A stretch of 34,727 nt of DNA from CAZEPJ01 sp964514105 (GTDB lineage: Bacteria; Desulfobacterota; Desulfocorpusculales; Desulfocorpusculum), in the NCBI GenBank assembly GCA_964514105.1, contig CAZEPJ010000049.1, forward strand, positions 1 through 34,727, given 5' to 3'. Below the pieces are notes generated by a model, which worked only from the letters and a program-made list of their open reading frames with translations, made no database searches and had not been told where the DNA came from. Shown here piece after piece: positions 1-8,720 of this stretch. The position numbers were made by a program, and so were the translations under genes. Position 1 is the first letter of the stretch. Each line of letters starts with the position of its first letter.

Positions 1-93
1 GCGCCTGGCCGCAAAGGGACGGATCGTCAGGCTGCCCAGGGCGAGCAACAACGGGAATAGGACGAGGAAGGCCATCAAATGGAGTGGATGCAT
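1..93 (-). CDS. N-terminus of a membrane protein, cut by the window edge
   Basis: An ATG at 91-93 opens a reading frame that stays open to base 1 (31 codons). It is preceded by a purine-rich Shine-Dalgarno stretch (AAGGAAGGGGG) four bases upstream. The peptide begins MHPLHLMAFLVLFPLLL and continues through a hydrophobic stretch to about residue 24, followed by Arg and Pro. This fits a first membrane helix or an uncleaved signal anchor. Too little is present to name a family. A possible sigma-54 promoter and a set of dyads lie upstream (see 117-260), which suggests this is the first gene of its own transcription unit rather than a continuation of the ackA operon. Confidence 0.55.
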   Translation of the reverse strand, partial: MHPLHLMAFLVLFPLLLALGSLTIRPFAARR

Positions 94-116
94 GTCACCC
101 CCTTCCTTTGGAGCGG

Positions 117-199
117 GCGGCCGGACGGCCGCTCGGATCCGGGAAACATGACCTTGTCATGAGGCCTCGCCCCACCCTGGACCTGGTGGGCCGCGAGGC
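117..199 (-). promoter_or_regulatory. Structured leader: three successive inverted repeats
   Basis: In transcription order: a hairpin at 199-164 (13 paired bases with a 2-base bulge, 8-base loop), a perfect dyad at 161-147 (arms CATGAC / GTCATG, 3-base spacer) and a perfect dyad at 132-117 (arms GCGGCCG / CGGCCGC, 2-base spacer). None is followed by a T-run, so they do not look like intrinsic terminators. They lie between the possible sigma-54 element and the start codon at 93. The short dyads could equally be protein-binding operators. Confidence 0.4.
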
Positions 200-243
200 G
201 GGGGTTTCCGCTTCTCGAGGGGCCCCCATTCCGTACCTGGCAA

Positions 244-260
244 ATCAAAAGGCGTGCCAG
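244..260 (-). promoter_or_regulatory. Possible sigma-54 (-24/-12) promoter
   Basis: Minus-strand sequence CTGGCACGCCTTTTGAT fits the consensus YTGGCACG-N4-TTGCW, with the whole -24 box intact and correct spacing. The one mismatch is serious: the nearly invariant C of the -12 GC is A. If active, transcription would start near 233, giving a leader of roughly 140 bases before the start at 93. Confidence 0.35.
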
Positions 261-490
261 GCAGTGGCAGCCGGGCCCCGAGGGGGTAACCTGTTGGAAA
301 TGAAGGCTTGGTGGGGAAGGCTCACGCCGGAAGGCAGGGGGGCACTGCCTCCCGCCTGTTTGGATTTCGACAAAGTGTCTCTATTCCATCACTGGACGGG
401 GCGGACCCCGGGGCGACGCCTCCTCAGTCCCCTCCGGAGGGCTCGGGCCAAGCGACGGGCGAGGTCTCGGCGACACGGCCCGCCCAAGGC

Positions 491-1714
491 TCAGGCCGGA
501 GCGTGCGATCTGCCCCGCGCGATCACACCAATGGTCTGCCGCGCGATCTCCCGTTCCTCATCGGTCCGGATCACCAGCAGCGTCACGGGGGAACGGTCCT
601 CCTGGATCTCCCAGATCTCTCCCGAAGCCCCCGCGTTCTTTCCCGCATCCACGCATATGCCCAGGGACTCCAGGCCGCTGCATACCTGGCTGCGCACAGG
701 GGCCGAGTTCTCGCCGATGCCTCCGGTGAAGACCAGCGCGTCGACCCGGCCGAGAACCGCCCAATACGCCCCCACCACCTTCTTGATCCGGCGACAGAAC
801 ATGCCCAGGGCGAGCCTGGCGCGCTCGTTCCCCTGGCCCGCCCTCTCCTGGATCTCCCGCATGTCGTTGAGGCCGCAGATTCCCTTGAGGCCGCTTCGGG
901 AATTGAGGGCGGCCTCCAGGTCTTGGGCCGAGATCCCCGTCTGCCGCATGAGATAAAAATGGAGCGCAGGGTCGATATCGCCGGATCTCGTCCCCATCAC
1001 CAGCCCCTCCAAGGGTGTTAGGCCCATGGTGGTGTCCACGCTCCTTCCGCCCTGGATCGCTGCGGCGCTGGCGCCGTTTCCCAGATGGAGGGTGATGAGG
1101 TTCACGTCCTCGGGTGCTTTCCCCAAGTGGCGGGCCGCCTCCCTGGACACATAGAGATGGGAACTGCCGTGAAAGCCGTACTTGCGCACGCCGTGTTGGG
1201 CGTACCAATCGTAGGGAACCGCATAGTGATAGGCCTCTGGAGGTAGGGTCTGGTGAAACGCCGTATCGAAGACGGCGACCTGCGGGACACGGGGGAACCG
1301 CTCCCGAGCCACCTCGATCCCCAGGAGATTGGCGGGGTTGTGCAGGGGGGCCAGGGGCACGAGGGCCCGGATGGCCTCGACCACCTCCTCGTCGATGAGC
1401 GTGGGCTCCCGAAAACGCTCCCCGCCGTGCACCACCCGATGCCCGATCCCCAGGAGATCCGACTCATCCTGTACGAGCCGATCCTCCGCGTTGACCCTCA
1501 TGAGCAGATCGAATCCCGCCCGGTGGTCCCCAACGGGCTCCGTCATCCGGATCTCTTCGAAGTCCCCGTCGTCTTTCCTTGTCCGCTGTCGAAGATGGGC
1601 CTGGGCCCCCCCGATCCGCTCGATCAGGCCCGTTGCCAGAAGAAGCCCACCCTCGGCCTCGAAGACCTCGTACTTGATGGAGGAGCTCCCGCAGTTGATG
1701 ACCGTCACCTTCAT
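491..1714 (-). CDS. ackA: Acetate kinase
   Basis: Catalyses acetyl phosphate + ADP to acetate + ATP in the cytoplasm, the last step of acetate fermentation (reversible for acetate activation). At 407 aa it matches the usual family length of about 400. Visible family motifs are the N-terminal NCGSSS (N7, S10), GHRVVHGG with R93, VFDTAFHQ with D150, FHGSSH with H182, GTRSGDIDP with R243, and a late GGIGEN nucleotide loop. An ATG eight codons further upstream is also open, but MKVTVINCGSSS is the normal family start. The gene lies 139 bases after pta, its pathway partner, with no obvious terminator between them, so they are probably co-transcribed. Confidence 0.97.
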   Translation of the reverse strand: MKVTVINCGSSSIKYEVFEAEGGLLLATGLIERIGGAQAHLRQRTRKDDGDFEEIRMTEPVGDHRAGFDLLMRVNAEDRLVQDESDLLGIGHRVVHGGERFREPTLIDEEVVEAIRALVPLAPLHNPANLLGIEVARERFPRVPQVAVFDTAFHQTLPPEAYHYAVPYDWYAQHGVRKYGFHGSSHLYVSREAARHLGKAPEDVNLITLHLGNGASAAAIQGGRSVDTTMGLTPLEGLVMGTRSGDIDPALHFYLMRQTGISAQDLEAALNSRSGLKGICGLNDMREIQERAGQGNERARLALGMFCRRIKKVVGAYWAVLGRVDALVFTGGIGENSAPVRSQVCSGLESLGICVDAGKNAGASGEIWEIQEDRSPVTLLVIRTDEEREIARQTIGVIARGRSHAPA

Positions 1715-1853
1715 GTGGGCCTCTTCCTTCCCCGCCATATCCGTTCACGAACCATGAGCGATCCTCTGTTTGCAATGCCTGGGGGGAACAGGCGCCCCTC
1801 CGTCGAGGAGCTCCGTTCCGCGAAAACGGCGGCTCCTGCCTATTGCCTGTTGC
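1715..1853. other. pta-ackA spacer
   Basis: A 139-base spacer with no gene. It contains a short inverted repeat near 1818-1833 and runs of the type cctattgcctgttgcct. A similar gttgcctgttgcct string occurs near 28560, so this may be part of a dispersed intergenic family. Confidence 0.4.
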
Positions 1854-3941
1854 CTACGCACTTTGCGCCTGGATGGCCGTGATGGCCACAGTGTTGACGA
1901 TGTCCGCCACCGTACACCCCCGACTGAGGTCATTGACGGGTTTGTTGAGCCCCTGCAAAACGGGACCCACGGCCAGGGCATCGGCGGAGCGCTGCACCGC
2001 CTTGTACGTGTTGTTGCCGGCATTGAGGTCCGGGAAGATGAGCACCGTGGCATGGCCGGCCACCTCGCTCCCGGGCAGTTTGGCCCTGGCGACCTGTTCA
2101 TCCACCGCCGCATCGTACTGGATGGGCCCGTCGATCTTGAGATCCGGCCGCAGGGAGCGGGCGATGCGGGTGGCCTCCCGCACCTTGTCCACGTCCGCTC
2201 CCTTGCCCGATTCCCCAGTGGAGTACGAGAGCATGGCCACCAGCGGCTCGATGCCGAAGGCTCGAGCGGTCTCCGCTGAGCTGAGGGCGATATCGGCCAA
2301 CTGCGCGGCGTTGGGATCCGGGTTCACAGCACAGTCGCCGAAGACAAGGACCCGCTCGGGCAGGCACATGAAGAAGACGCTGGAGACGATGGAGCAACCG
2401 GGCCGCGTCCGGATGAACTCCAGGGCGGGGCGGATGGTGTGCTGGGTGGTGTGCACGGCCCCGGACACCATCCCGTGGGCCAGACCCTGATGTACCATCA
2501 TGGTGCCGAAGTAGCTCACGTCGCCCATGACGTCGTGGGCCTGCTCCAGGGTGATCCCCTTTTGCTTTCGAAGGCCGTAATAGGTCTCGGCAAAGGCCTG
2601 CCGGAGCTCCGAGTGCCCGGGGTCCACGATGGCGACCCGGTCCCCGGAGACGCCCAATCCCTTCATCTTGCTCGTGACTTCCTCCCGATCCCCCAGGAGG
2701 GTCAGCTCCACAATGTCCCGAAGCAGGAGCACCTGAACGGCCCGAAGGATCCGATCGTCGGCGCCCTCGGGCAGCACGATGTGCCGCCTGTCCTTCTTGG
2801 CTCGCTGGATGAGCTCGTGCTCGAACATGAAGGGTGTGAGGCGGGTCGGCCTGACCAGGGAAAGGCGCCGGCGGAGATCCCCCGAGTCCATTGCCGCCTC
2901 CACGGCGCCCAGGGCCGCGGCCACCTTCCTGGGGTTCTCGGGATCCAGCTTTCCCTCCACGGTCGTCGCCCGCACGGTGGTCTCGAAGGTGTCGGTGGCC
3001 ACGCCGAGGATGGGGACGGCTGCCTTGGGAAGACCCGCAAGCAGTCGCTGGATCTGGGGGGCGGGCCTCAAATCCCCGGTGAGGAGGATCCCGGAGATGT
3101 GAGGGTATTCCGAGGATACATGGGACAGCAGGCTGCCCAGGATGATTTCGGATCGATCCCCCGGGGTGATGATGAGGCTTCCCGGCTCGATGCGGTCCAG
3201 GAAGTGGCGGAGCTCCATGGCCCCCACCTTGAGATGCCCAACCTCCTGGAGGAGGCTCTCGACCTCGCCGTGAAGAAGATCTGCGTTGAGAGCCCGGGCG
3301 ATCTCGGCCACCGTGGGTTTGCTGAGAAACTCGATTTCCGGTACGACGTAGACAATCGGATCATCGCCCATCACACGCCGAAGCTCTCCGGCCACCTCCC
3401 GGACCAGGGGCGGTGACACCCTGTTCACGGCCGCCGCAAGCAGATCGCACCTCCTCTCCTTGAGGGAGGCGAGGAGAGACCAGGCCACCCCGACCGTTTC
3501 CCGGACGCTGCGATTGAGCCCGTTGGCGACCGGCATCACCAGGCAGCCCAGGTTGTTGGCCAGATCCACGTCGAAATCGAACTCCAGCGTGGACAGGCCG
3601 GCGGCGTGATCCGTGCCCGAGCAGACGATCACGTCGCACTGAGCCTCCAGGACCTTGTACCGCTCCAGCACGCGCTTGACGATCTCATCGTACGACCCGG
3701 CGTCGAGAAAGGACCTCACCTCCTCCACCGTGCACCCGTACATGGCCTCGGTGGGGAAACCGAGGCTGTATCGGGCTGCAACAAGGTGCACGAGTGGGTC
3801 CTGGTCCGCAGATACCCGGGTCAGGGGCTTGAAGAATCCCACCCGCCGGGCCCAGCCGGTCAGCGCCTCCATCAGGCCCAGGACGACGAGGGACTTGCCG
3901 CTTCGCGCCTCGCTGCTCAGGACGTAAATCCCCTTTGCCAT
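1854..3941 (-). CDS. pta: Phosphate acetyltransferase, long three-domain form
   Basis: Converts acetyl-CoA + phosphate to acetyl phosphate + CoA, feeding acetate kinase encoded next. The 695-aa protein is the long form. It has an N-terminal BioD-like P-loop domain (SSEARSGKS at residues 9-17), a middle DRTGG domain (about 230-330, with TPGDRSEIILG) and a C-terminal PTA/PTB catalytic domain from about 370 (KDRRHIVLPEG, FGDCAVNPDP, LSYSTGESGKG, FPDLNAGNNTYK, GPVLQGL). In enterobacterial long-form enzymes the N-terminal domains mediate allosteric control. Whether that holds here is inference. The ATG is preceded by GAGGG at a 9-base spacing. Confidence 0.96.
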   Translation of the reverse strand: MAKGIYVLSSEARSGKSLVVLGLMEALTGWARRVGFFKPLTRVSADQDPLVHLVAARYSLGFPTEAMYGCTVEEVRSFLDAGSYDEIVKRVLERYKVLEAQCDVIVCSGTDHAAGLSTLEFDFDVDLANNLGCLVMPVANGLNRSVRETVGVAWSLLASLKERRCDLLAAAVNRVSPPLVREVAGELRRVMGDDPIVYVVPEIEFLSKPTVAEIARALNADLLHGEVESLLQEVGHLKVGAMELRHFLDRIEPGSLIITPGDRSEIILGSLLSHVSSEYPHISGILLTGDLRPAPQIQRLLAGLPKAAVPILGVATDTFETTVRATTVEGKLDPENPRKVAAALGAVEAAMDSGDLRRRLSLVRPTRLTPFMFEHELIQRAKKDRRHIVLPEGADDRILRAVQVLLLRDIVELTLLGDREEVTSKMKGLGVSGDRVAIVDPGHSELRQAFAETYYGLRKQKGITLEQAHDVMGDVSYFGTMMVHQGLAHGMVSGAVHTTQHTIRPALEFIRTRPGCSIVSSVFFMCLPERVLVFGDCAVNPDPNAAQLADIALSSAETARAFGIEPLVAMLSYSTGESGKGADVDKVREATRIARSLRPDLKIDGPIQYDAAVDEQVARAKLPGSEVAGHATVLIFPDLNAGNNTYKAVQRSADALAVGPVLQGLNKPVNDLSRGCTVADIVNTVAITAIQAQSA

Positions 3942-4067
3942 TTGAATTCCCTCACGGATCGAGTACTCGGTGAGCCCGTTTGAGGACCCGGTTGCTCGAG
4001 TCGCTCGGGCCCCACCTCATGAGCCCCACGGCCCAGGAAACCCAAGCAAAGGGCAATGGACGGGTCT

Positions 4068-5057
4068 TCATAACGCCTCCCCCCTCGTCATCTCGTCATA
4101 TGCGAAGGCGGCCGCCCCCAGGACCCCCGAGTTGCGTCCCAGGGCCGCCCGGACGAAACGAACCGACTGGTAGGCCCGTCTGAAGGCGCGCCGCTCCGCC
4201 TCTTCCATGGCCGGCTTGAGCAATCGGTCGCCCATGTTGGAGAGCCCCCCCCCGATCACGATCATCTCGGGGTTGAGGATGTTGATGAGATTGGCCAGGC
4301 CCACCCCGAAATAGTGCGCCGTTCGGACAATGAGTTGGTTCGCAAGGGGATCGCCCTGCTCGGCGGCGGCGTGGACGGTCAGCGCCGTGACGTTCTCGAT
4401 CTCCCCCCGGGCCATGCGCAAGATCGCTGTGTCCGCTCCCAGCGCGATCCGCTTCCTGGCCTCCTTGGCCAGGGCGGTCCCGGAGGCCAACGCCTCCCAG
4501 CATCCCCGATTTCCGCAATGGCAGAGGGGCCCTTCATCCCGGATGGTCATGTGGCCGATCTCCCCTGCCATCCCCTTGAAGCCGTTGCAGATCCTTCCAT
4601 CGATGACGAGCCCTCCACCGATGCCCGTGCTGATCGTAACGTACGCGAAATCGGAGATCCCCTTGGCCGCACCGTAGTAGCCCTCGCCGAGGGCCGCGGC
4701 GTTTCCATCGTTGATCAGGAACACGCTCTTGCCCAAGGCGTCCTGAATCAAGTCCCGCAGAGGGACGTCCTCCCATCCCGGCAGATTGGGAGACGTGAAA
4801 AGGACGCCAGTGGCTGGATCGCTCAGACCCGGGGCACCCACGCCGATTGCCGAGAGTTGATGCTTGGTGATGGACGCCCCATCCAGGGCCCGTTGGGCGG
4901 ATTCCAGGATGGCGCCAACGACCCCCGCCGGTCCCTTGGCGGAGGGCGTGATGGCATGGTCCCTCGAGAGCATCTCCCCTTGGGGGGTGACTACAGAGGT
5001 GAGGATCTTTGTCCCTCCGAGATCGATCCCAAGGATCAGCGGGTCACGCTGTGGCAT
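4068..5057 (-). CDS. glk: ROK-family glucokinase
   Basis: Predicted to phosphorylate glucose with ATP to glucose 6-phosphate. The 329-aa protein shows the ROK phosphate-binding GIDLGGTK (residues 10-17), the catalytic Asp in INDGNAA (D117), the STGIGGG loop (about 143-149), and the ROK zinc signature with H169 (GEIGHM) and C179-H-C181-G-N-R-G-C186. It has no N-terminal helix-turn-helix, so it is a kinase rather than a ROK repressor. A GTG four codons upstream is open, but GGGAG sits five bases before the ATG at 5057, so that start is preferred. Location among glycolytic genes supports glucose as substrate. Another sugar such as N-acetylmannosamine or fructose cannot be excluded from motifs alone. 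Confidence 0.9.
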   Translation of the reverse strand: MPQRDPLILGIDLGGTKILTSVVTPQGEMLSRDHAITPSAKGPAGVVGAILESAQRALDGASITKHQLSAIGVGAPGLSDPATGVLFTSPNLPGWEDVPLRDLIQDALGKSVFLINDGNAAALGEGYYGAAKGISDFAYVTISTGIGGGLVIDGRICNGFKGMAGEIGHMTIRDEGPLCHCGNRGCWEALASGTALAKEARKRIALGADTAILRMARGEIENVTALTVHAAAEQGDPLANQLIVRTAHYFGVGLANLINILNPEMIVIGGGLSNMGDRLLKPAMEEAERRAFRRAYQSVRFVRAALGRNSGVLGAAAFAYDEMTRGEAL

Positions 5058-5199
5058 CGCAACTCCCACAGGATCAATGCTGATGATCTCCCAAGACGCC
5101 AGGAAACGCCGTCTTTCGCCATTGCGTCGAAATCATCATGCCGCGCCATGGGGCACGGCACCCGCGAAGGGATGAAATGGGCGCACCGCTGCCCAGATG

Positions 5200-5228
5200 G
5201 TCATCCCGGCGAAAGCCGGAATCCAGAG
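5200..5228 (+). repeat. REP-like palindromic repeat, copy 1
   Basis: Begins GTCATCCCGGCGAAAGCCGG and continues ATCCAGAG. CCGGC/GCCGG arms flank a GAAA loop, giving a compact hairpin. Near-identical copies occur at 34330-34358 and, inverted, at 34696-34723. Confidence 0.75.
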
Positions 5229-5301
5229 GCTCTCTTCCTCCTACGGAGCGGACAAAGTTTCCCTCTTCCGAGGAAGACCGAATCCAGTGTCTTCAGTTGC
5301 T

Positions 5302-5358
5302 TGAATGATCCTGGATCCCGGTTTTCAACGGGGTCACGGCTCCTTGCGAGACCAGCCA
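5302..5358 (+). repeat. Dispersed intergenic repeat type 2, copy 1
   Basis: Shares the skeleton TTGAAT..TCCTGGATCyCGGTT and then CTyyTTGCGArACCA with the block at 27581-27637, apart from scattered substitutions and a one-base indel. Both copies are on the plus strand in intergenic space. Confidence 0.6.
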
Positions 5359-5434
5359 TGTCGCTCTCTGTGTCCGCAGCACTCGGTCTTCAGTTCTGCT
5401 CTACCCCTCGCCTTCGCCTCAGCCTTTCCGTTGC

Positions 5435-6625
5435 TCAGCCTTGGCCTCTTTTCAGCGCCTCAATTCCCGGCAGCTTCCTGCCCTCCAGGAATTCGAGGGA
5501 GGCGCCCCCCCCCGAAGAGATGTGGCTGATCCGCTCCGCGACGCCCGCCCGATTCACGGCCGCCACGGAATCCCCGCCGCCCACGATGCTGAACGCAGGG
5601 GATTGGGCGACGGCCCTGGCCATGGCGAATGTGCCGTGGCTGAAGGGCTTCATCTCGAACACCCCCATAGGTCCATTCCAGACGATTGTCCGGGCGGATC
5701 GGACCTGGGCGGCAAAGGATTCGATGCTCTCGGGACCGATGTCCACGCAGACCCACCCCTCGGGGATCTCGCCGCTCTTCACAATCCGCGTCGGCGCTTG
5801 GGCATCCATGCGCTCCGCTGCCACGTGATCGCCGGGCAGAATCAGCTCAATCCCTTCCCGGGCCTTTTCCAGAAGCTGGCGGGCCAAGTCCAACTGGTTG
5901 TCCTCGACAAGGGACATCCCGACTTGAAACCCCTGCGCTTTCAGGAACGTGTAAGCCATTCCCCCGCCGATCAGAAGGGCGGTGACCTTGTCCATCAGGT
6001 TTTGAATGACCCCGATCTTGTCCGAGACCTTTGCCCCACCCATGATGGCGACATAGGGCTTCTCGGGGTTCAGCAGGGCCCTTTGCAGGCTCTCGACCTC
6101 CTTCATCATGAGGAAGCCCGCCCCAACGGTCTGGACAAAACGGGTCATGCCTTCCGTGGAGGCATGCGCACGATGGGCGGCGCCAAAGGCATCGTTCACG
6201 AACACGTCGCACAATGACGCCAGGCCCCTGGCGAACCCATCCTCGTTGTTTTCCTCCTCCGGGTGAAACCGAAGGTTCTCCAGGAGGAGGACCTCTCCCT
6301 CCTTCATTCTCCCGACCTGCCCCTGGACCTCTTCCCCGATGCAGTCCGGGGCCAGGGCCACGTGGGTTCCCAGCAACCGGGAGAGCCTCTCCGCCACGGG
6401 CGCCAGCGTGTACTTGGGATCCCGTTTCCCTTTGGGCCGCCCGAGATGGGAGGCCAGAACGGCCTTCCCCCCTGCCTTCATGACCCACTGAATCGTCGGC
6501 AGGCAGAGCCGAATTCGCGTGTCATCCGTCACGACGCCCTCATCCCCCTGGGGCACGTTGAAGTCCACCCGAATGAATACCCGCTTGCCCTTCAGGTCCA
6601 ATTGATCCACTGTCCGGATGCTCAT
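5435..6625 (-). CDS. pgk: Phosphoglycerate kinase
   Basis: Transfers phosphate from 1,3-bisphosphoglycerate to ADP, the first ATP-yielding step of glycolysis. At 396 aa it has family length. Motifs in order: DFNVP (21-25), ASHLGRPKG (about 58-66), LLENLRFHPEEE, VNDAFGAAHRAH, MGGAKVSDKI, WNGPMGVFE, VGGGDSVAAV and the terminal SSGGGASLEFLEG. The reading frame is open further upstream into the enolase tail, but MSIRTVDQLDLKGKRV is the standard N-terminus. It lies 40 bases downstream of eno and 377 bases upstream of the glucokinase. Confidence 0.97.
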   Translation of the reverse strand: MSIRTVDQLDLKGKRVFIRVDFNVPQGDEGVVTDDTRIRLCLPTIQWVMKAGGKAVLASHLGRPKGKRDPKYTLAPVAERLSRLLGTHVALAPDCIGEEVQGQVGRMKEGEVLLLENLRFHPEEENNEDGFARGLASLCDVFVNDAFGAAHRAHASTEGMTRFVQTVGAGFLMMKEVESLQRALLNPEKPYVAIMGGAKVSDKIGVIQNLMDKVTALLIGGGMAYTFLKAQGFQVGMSLVEDNQLDLARQLLEKAREGIELILPGDHVAAERMDAQAPTRIVKSGEIPEGWVCVDIGPESIESFAAQVRSARTIVWNGPMGVFEMKPFSHGTFAMARAVAQSPAFSIVGGGDSVAAVNRAGVAERISHISSGGGASLEFLEGRKLPGIEALKRGQG

Positions 6626-6665
6626 GCCCCCCCCTTCTGCCGTTGGCTTATCTTCAGCCTCAGTC

Positions 6666-7958
6666 TTACGTCCTGCGGTGAAACGCCATCTTGCCTGCGA
6701 ACTTGGCCGCGCGCCCCAGATCCTCCTCGATGCGGAGCAACTGGTTGTACTTGGCGACGCGATCCGTCCGGCTAGCAGAACCCGTCTTGATCTGGCCCAC
6801 CCCCGTGGCCACCACGAGATCCGCGATAAAGGTATCCTCCGTCTCGCCGGAGCGGTGGGACACCATGGCCGCGTAGCCGGCCGCATTGGCCATCCTCATG
6901 GTCTCGAGGGTCTCGGTCAGGGTCCCGATCTGATTCACCTTGATCAGGATGGAGTTGGCCACCCCTTCCTTGATCCCCCGAGCCAGCCGCTCCGTGTTCG
7001 TCACGAAGAGGTCATCGCCCACAAGCTGGATCCTTCCCCCAAGGGTGTCGGTCAGAAGTTTCCAACCCTTCCAGTCGTCCTCCGCCATCCCGTCCTCGAT
7101 CAAGACGATGGGATACTGTTTGACCCAGGCCGACCAGAATTCCACCATCTGCTTCGAGTTCCTGCGGCTCTTGTCCGACTTCTTGAACACATACTGCCCC
7201 TTGGAGGCGTCGTAAAACTCGCTCGCCGCGGGGTCCAAGGCGATCCCGATCTCCTGACCCGCCTTGTATCCCGCCTGTCCGATGGCCTCCAGGATCACCT
7301 CCAGCGCCTCCTCGTTGGACTTGAGGTTGGGGGCGAACCCTCCCTCGTCACCTACCGACGTGGAGTAGCCCTTCCTCTTGAGGACGGCCTTGAGGGTGTG
7401 AAAGACCTCGGCGCCCATGCGGAGGGCCTCGGCAAAACTCGATGCCCCGTACGGTGCGACCATGAATTCCTGCGGATCCACGGAGTTGTCCGCATGGACG
7501 CCGCCGTTGAGGATGTTCATCATGGGCACCGGCAGCACCGACGCCCCCACGCCCCCCAGGTAACGGTACAACGGGATGCCCTGTGAGGCCGAAGCCGCCC
7601 GCGCCACGGCCATGGAGACCGCCAGGATCCCGTTGGCGCCCAGTTTGGCCTTGTTGGGAGTCCCATCCAAGTCGATCATCCGCCGGTCGATCTCCTCCTG
7701 GCAGGCGGCCTCCATCCCCGAAAGGGCCTTGGCGATCTCCCGGTTCACGTGCCCCACGGCCTTGCGCGTCCCCTTGCCCAAGTAACGCTTCCTATCGCCG
7801 TCGCGAAGCTCAATGGCCTCGTGCTCCCCGGTGGAAGCTCCCGATGGGACCGCCGCCCGGCCCATGCTTCCGTCCTCCAGATACACGTCTGCTTCCACCG
7901 TCGGATTCCCCCGGGAATCCAGAATCTCCCTCCCCACCACCCTCGCGATCCTGCTCAT
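6666..7958 (-). CDS. eno: Enolase
   Basis: Converts 2-phosphoglycerate to phosphoenolpyruvate. The 430-aa protein starts MSRIARVVGREILDSRGNP. It contains the mobile-loop SGASTGEHEA (39-48), the metal-binding EDGMAEDDW, the catalytic-Lys segment KVNQIGTLTET and the family signature SHRSGETED. The start codon overlaps the stop of gpmA by four bases (ATGA at 7955-7958), implying translational coupling with the enzyme of the preceding reaction. Confidence 0.97.
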   Translation of the reverse strand: MSRIARVVGREILDSRGNPTVEADVYLEDGSMGRAAVPSGASTGEHEAIELRDGDRKRYLGKGTRKAVGHVNREIAKALSGMEAACQEEIDRRMIDLDGTPNKAKLGANGILAVSMAVARAASASQGIPLYRYLGGVGASVLPVPMMNILNGGVHADNSVDPQEFMVAPYGASSFAEALRMGAEVFHTLKAVLKRKGYSTSVGDEGGFAPNLKSNEEALEVILEAIGQAGYKAGQEIGIALDPAASEFYDASKGQYVFKKSDKSRRNSKQMVEFWSAWVKQYPIVLIEDGMAEDDWKGWKLLTDTLGGRIQLVGDDLFVTNTERLARGIKEGVANSILIKVNQIGTLTETLETMRMANAAGYAAMVSHRSGETEDTFIADLVVATGVGQIKTGSASRTDRVAKYNQLLRIEEDLGRAAKFAGKMAFHRRT

Positions 7959-8719
7959 GGTTGCTCCTTTCCACCCTTGGCTCTGGATTGGTCGGCCACG
8001 GCCTGGGCCGCCTTTCTCACGGCATCGGGATCCCCCAGGTAGTAGCTCCGCCTCGGTTTCAGATCGTCCTCCAGCTCGTAGACCAACGGCACGCCCGTGG
8101 GAACGTTCACCGAGGCGATCTGTTCGTCCGAGAGCTTCTCCGCGTACTTGATCAGGGCCCTCAACGTGTTCCCATGGGCCGCGATGAGCACGCGCCTGCC
8201 CGCCCTCACGGCAGTCCCGATATTCTCCTGGGCGTACGGCAAGAATCGATCGATGGTGTCCTTGAGGCTCTCCGCGGCGGGAAGATCCTCGGGGCGGAAA
8301 CCGGAGTACCTCGGATCGTGGCGGGGGTGGCGGGGGTCGTCCAGGGTGAGGGCGGGGGGGCGAACGTCGAAGCTGCGCCGCCAGACCCTGACCATCTCCT
8401 CGCCGCGCTCCCGCGCCGCCTCGGCCTTGTTGAGCCCCTGGAGCGCCCCGTAGTGGCGTTCGTTCAAACGCCAGCTTTGGACCACCGGGATCCACATGAG
8501 GTCCATCTCCTCCAGGACGATCCAGAGGGTCTTGATGGCCCTCTTCAACACGGAGGTGAAGGCCACATCAAAGCAATACCCGCCTTCGCGCAACAGCCGA
8601 CCCGCCTCTCTGGCCTCCTGGATCCCCCTCTCGGACAGTGACACATCCGTCCAGCCCGTGAACCGGTTCTCCCGGTTCCACGCACTCTCTCCGTGCCTCA
8701 AAAGAACGAGTTTCCTCAT
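7955..8719 (-). CDS. gpmA: 2,3-bisphosphoglycerate-dependent phosphoglycerate mutase
   Basis: Interconverts 3- and 2-phosphoglycerate, handing its product to enolase encoded in the overlapping next gene. The 254-aa length is typical of the cofactor-dependent GpmA type. Visible are the catalytic RHGESAWN (phosphohistidine, residues 8-15), NRFTGWTDVSLSERG, RLNERHYGALQG with the acid/base Glu region, and the second catalytic histidine in AHGNTLRAL. The ATG at 8717-8719 is one base before the run of N, so its ribosome binding site is not visible. MRKLVLLRHGES is the normal family N-terminus, so the gene is complete. Confidence 0.96.
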   Translation of the reverse strand: MRKLVLLRHGESAWNRENRFTGWTDVSLSERGIQEAREAGRLLREGGYCFDVAFTSVLKRAIKTLWIVLEEMDLMWIPVVQSWRLNERHYGALQGLNKAEAARERGEEMVRVWRRSFDVRPPALTLDDPRHPRHDPRYSGFRPEDLPAAESLKDTIDRFLPYAQENIGTAVRAGRRVLIAAHGNTLRALIKYAEKLSDEQIASVNVPTGVPLVYELEDDLKPRRSYYLGDPDAVRKAAQAVADQSRAKGGKEQP

Positions 8720-8720
8720 T

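Larger units (their letters stand above)
94..490. other. 397-base intergenic region between ackA and the left-edge gene
   Basis: No convincing gene is seen. On the minus strand, reading towards the left-edge gene, it holds a possible sigma-54 -24/-12 element (244-260), three inverted repeats (164-199, 147-161, 117-132) and the Shine-Dalgarno of that gene. A further imperfect hairpin at 329-352 lies between ackA and the promoter-like element. It has no T-run on either strand, so it is at best a weak candidate for ending ackA transcription. Confidence 0.6.
5058..5434. other. 377-base intergenic region with two dispersed repeats
   Basis: No gene is seen between pgk and the ROK kinase. The region contains a REP-like palindromic repeat (5200-5228) and a second repeat type (5302-5358), each with further copies in the window. 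Its size and repeat content contrast with the tight spacing elsewhere in the cluster. The repeats probably inserted between co-directional genes. Confidence 0.6.

Noticed and set aside
329..352. Hairpin downstream of ackA as an intrinsic terminator
   Set aside because: The stem is short with a bulge, and no T-run follows on the minus strand. It also lies about 140 bases past the stop.
84..1021. Plus-strand open frames over the left spacer and the ackA 3' end
   Set aside because: Arg/Pro/Ser-rich products with no recognisable pattern, overlapping the conserved end of acetate kinase.
4314..5828. A 504-codon plus-strand open frame spanning the ROK kinase, spacer and pgk end
   Set aside because: It crosses two well-supported minus-strand genes and a repeat-bearing spacer, with no domain pattern or ribosome binding site.
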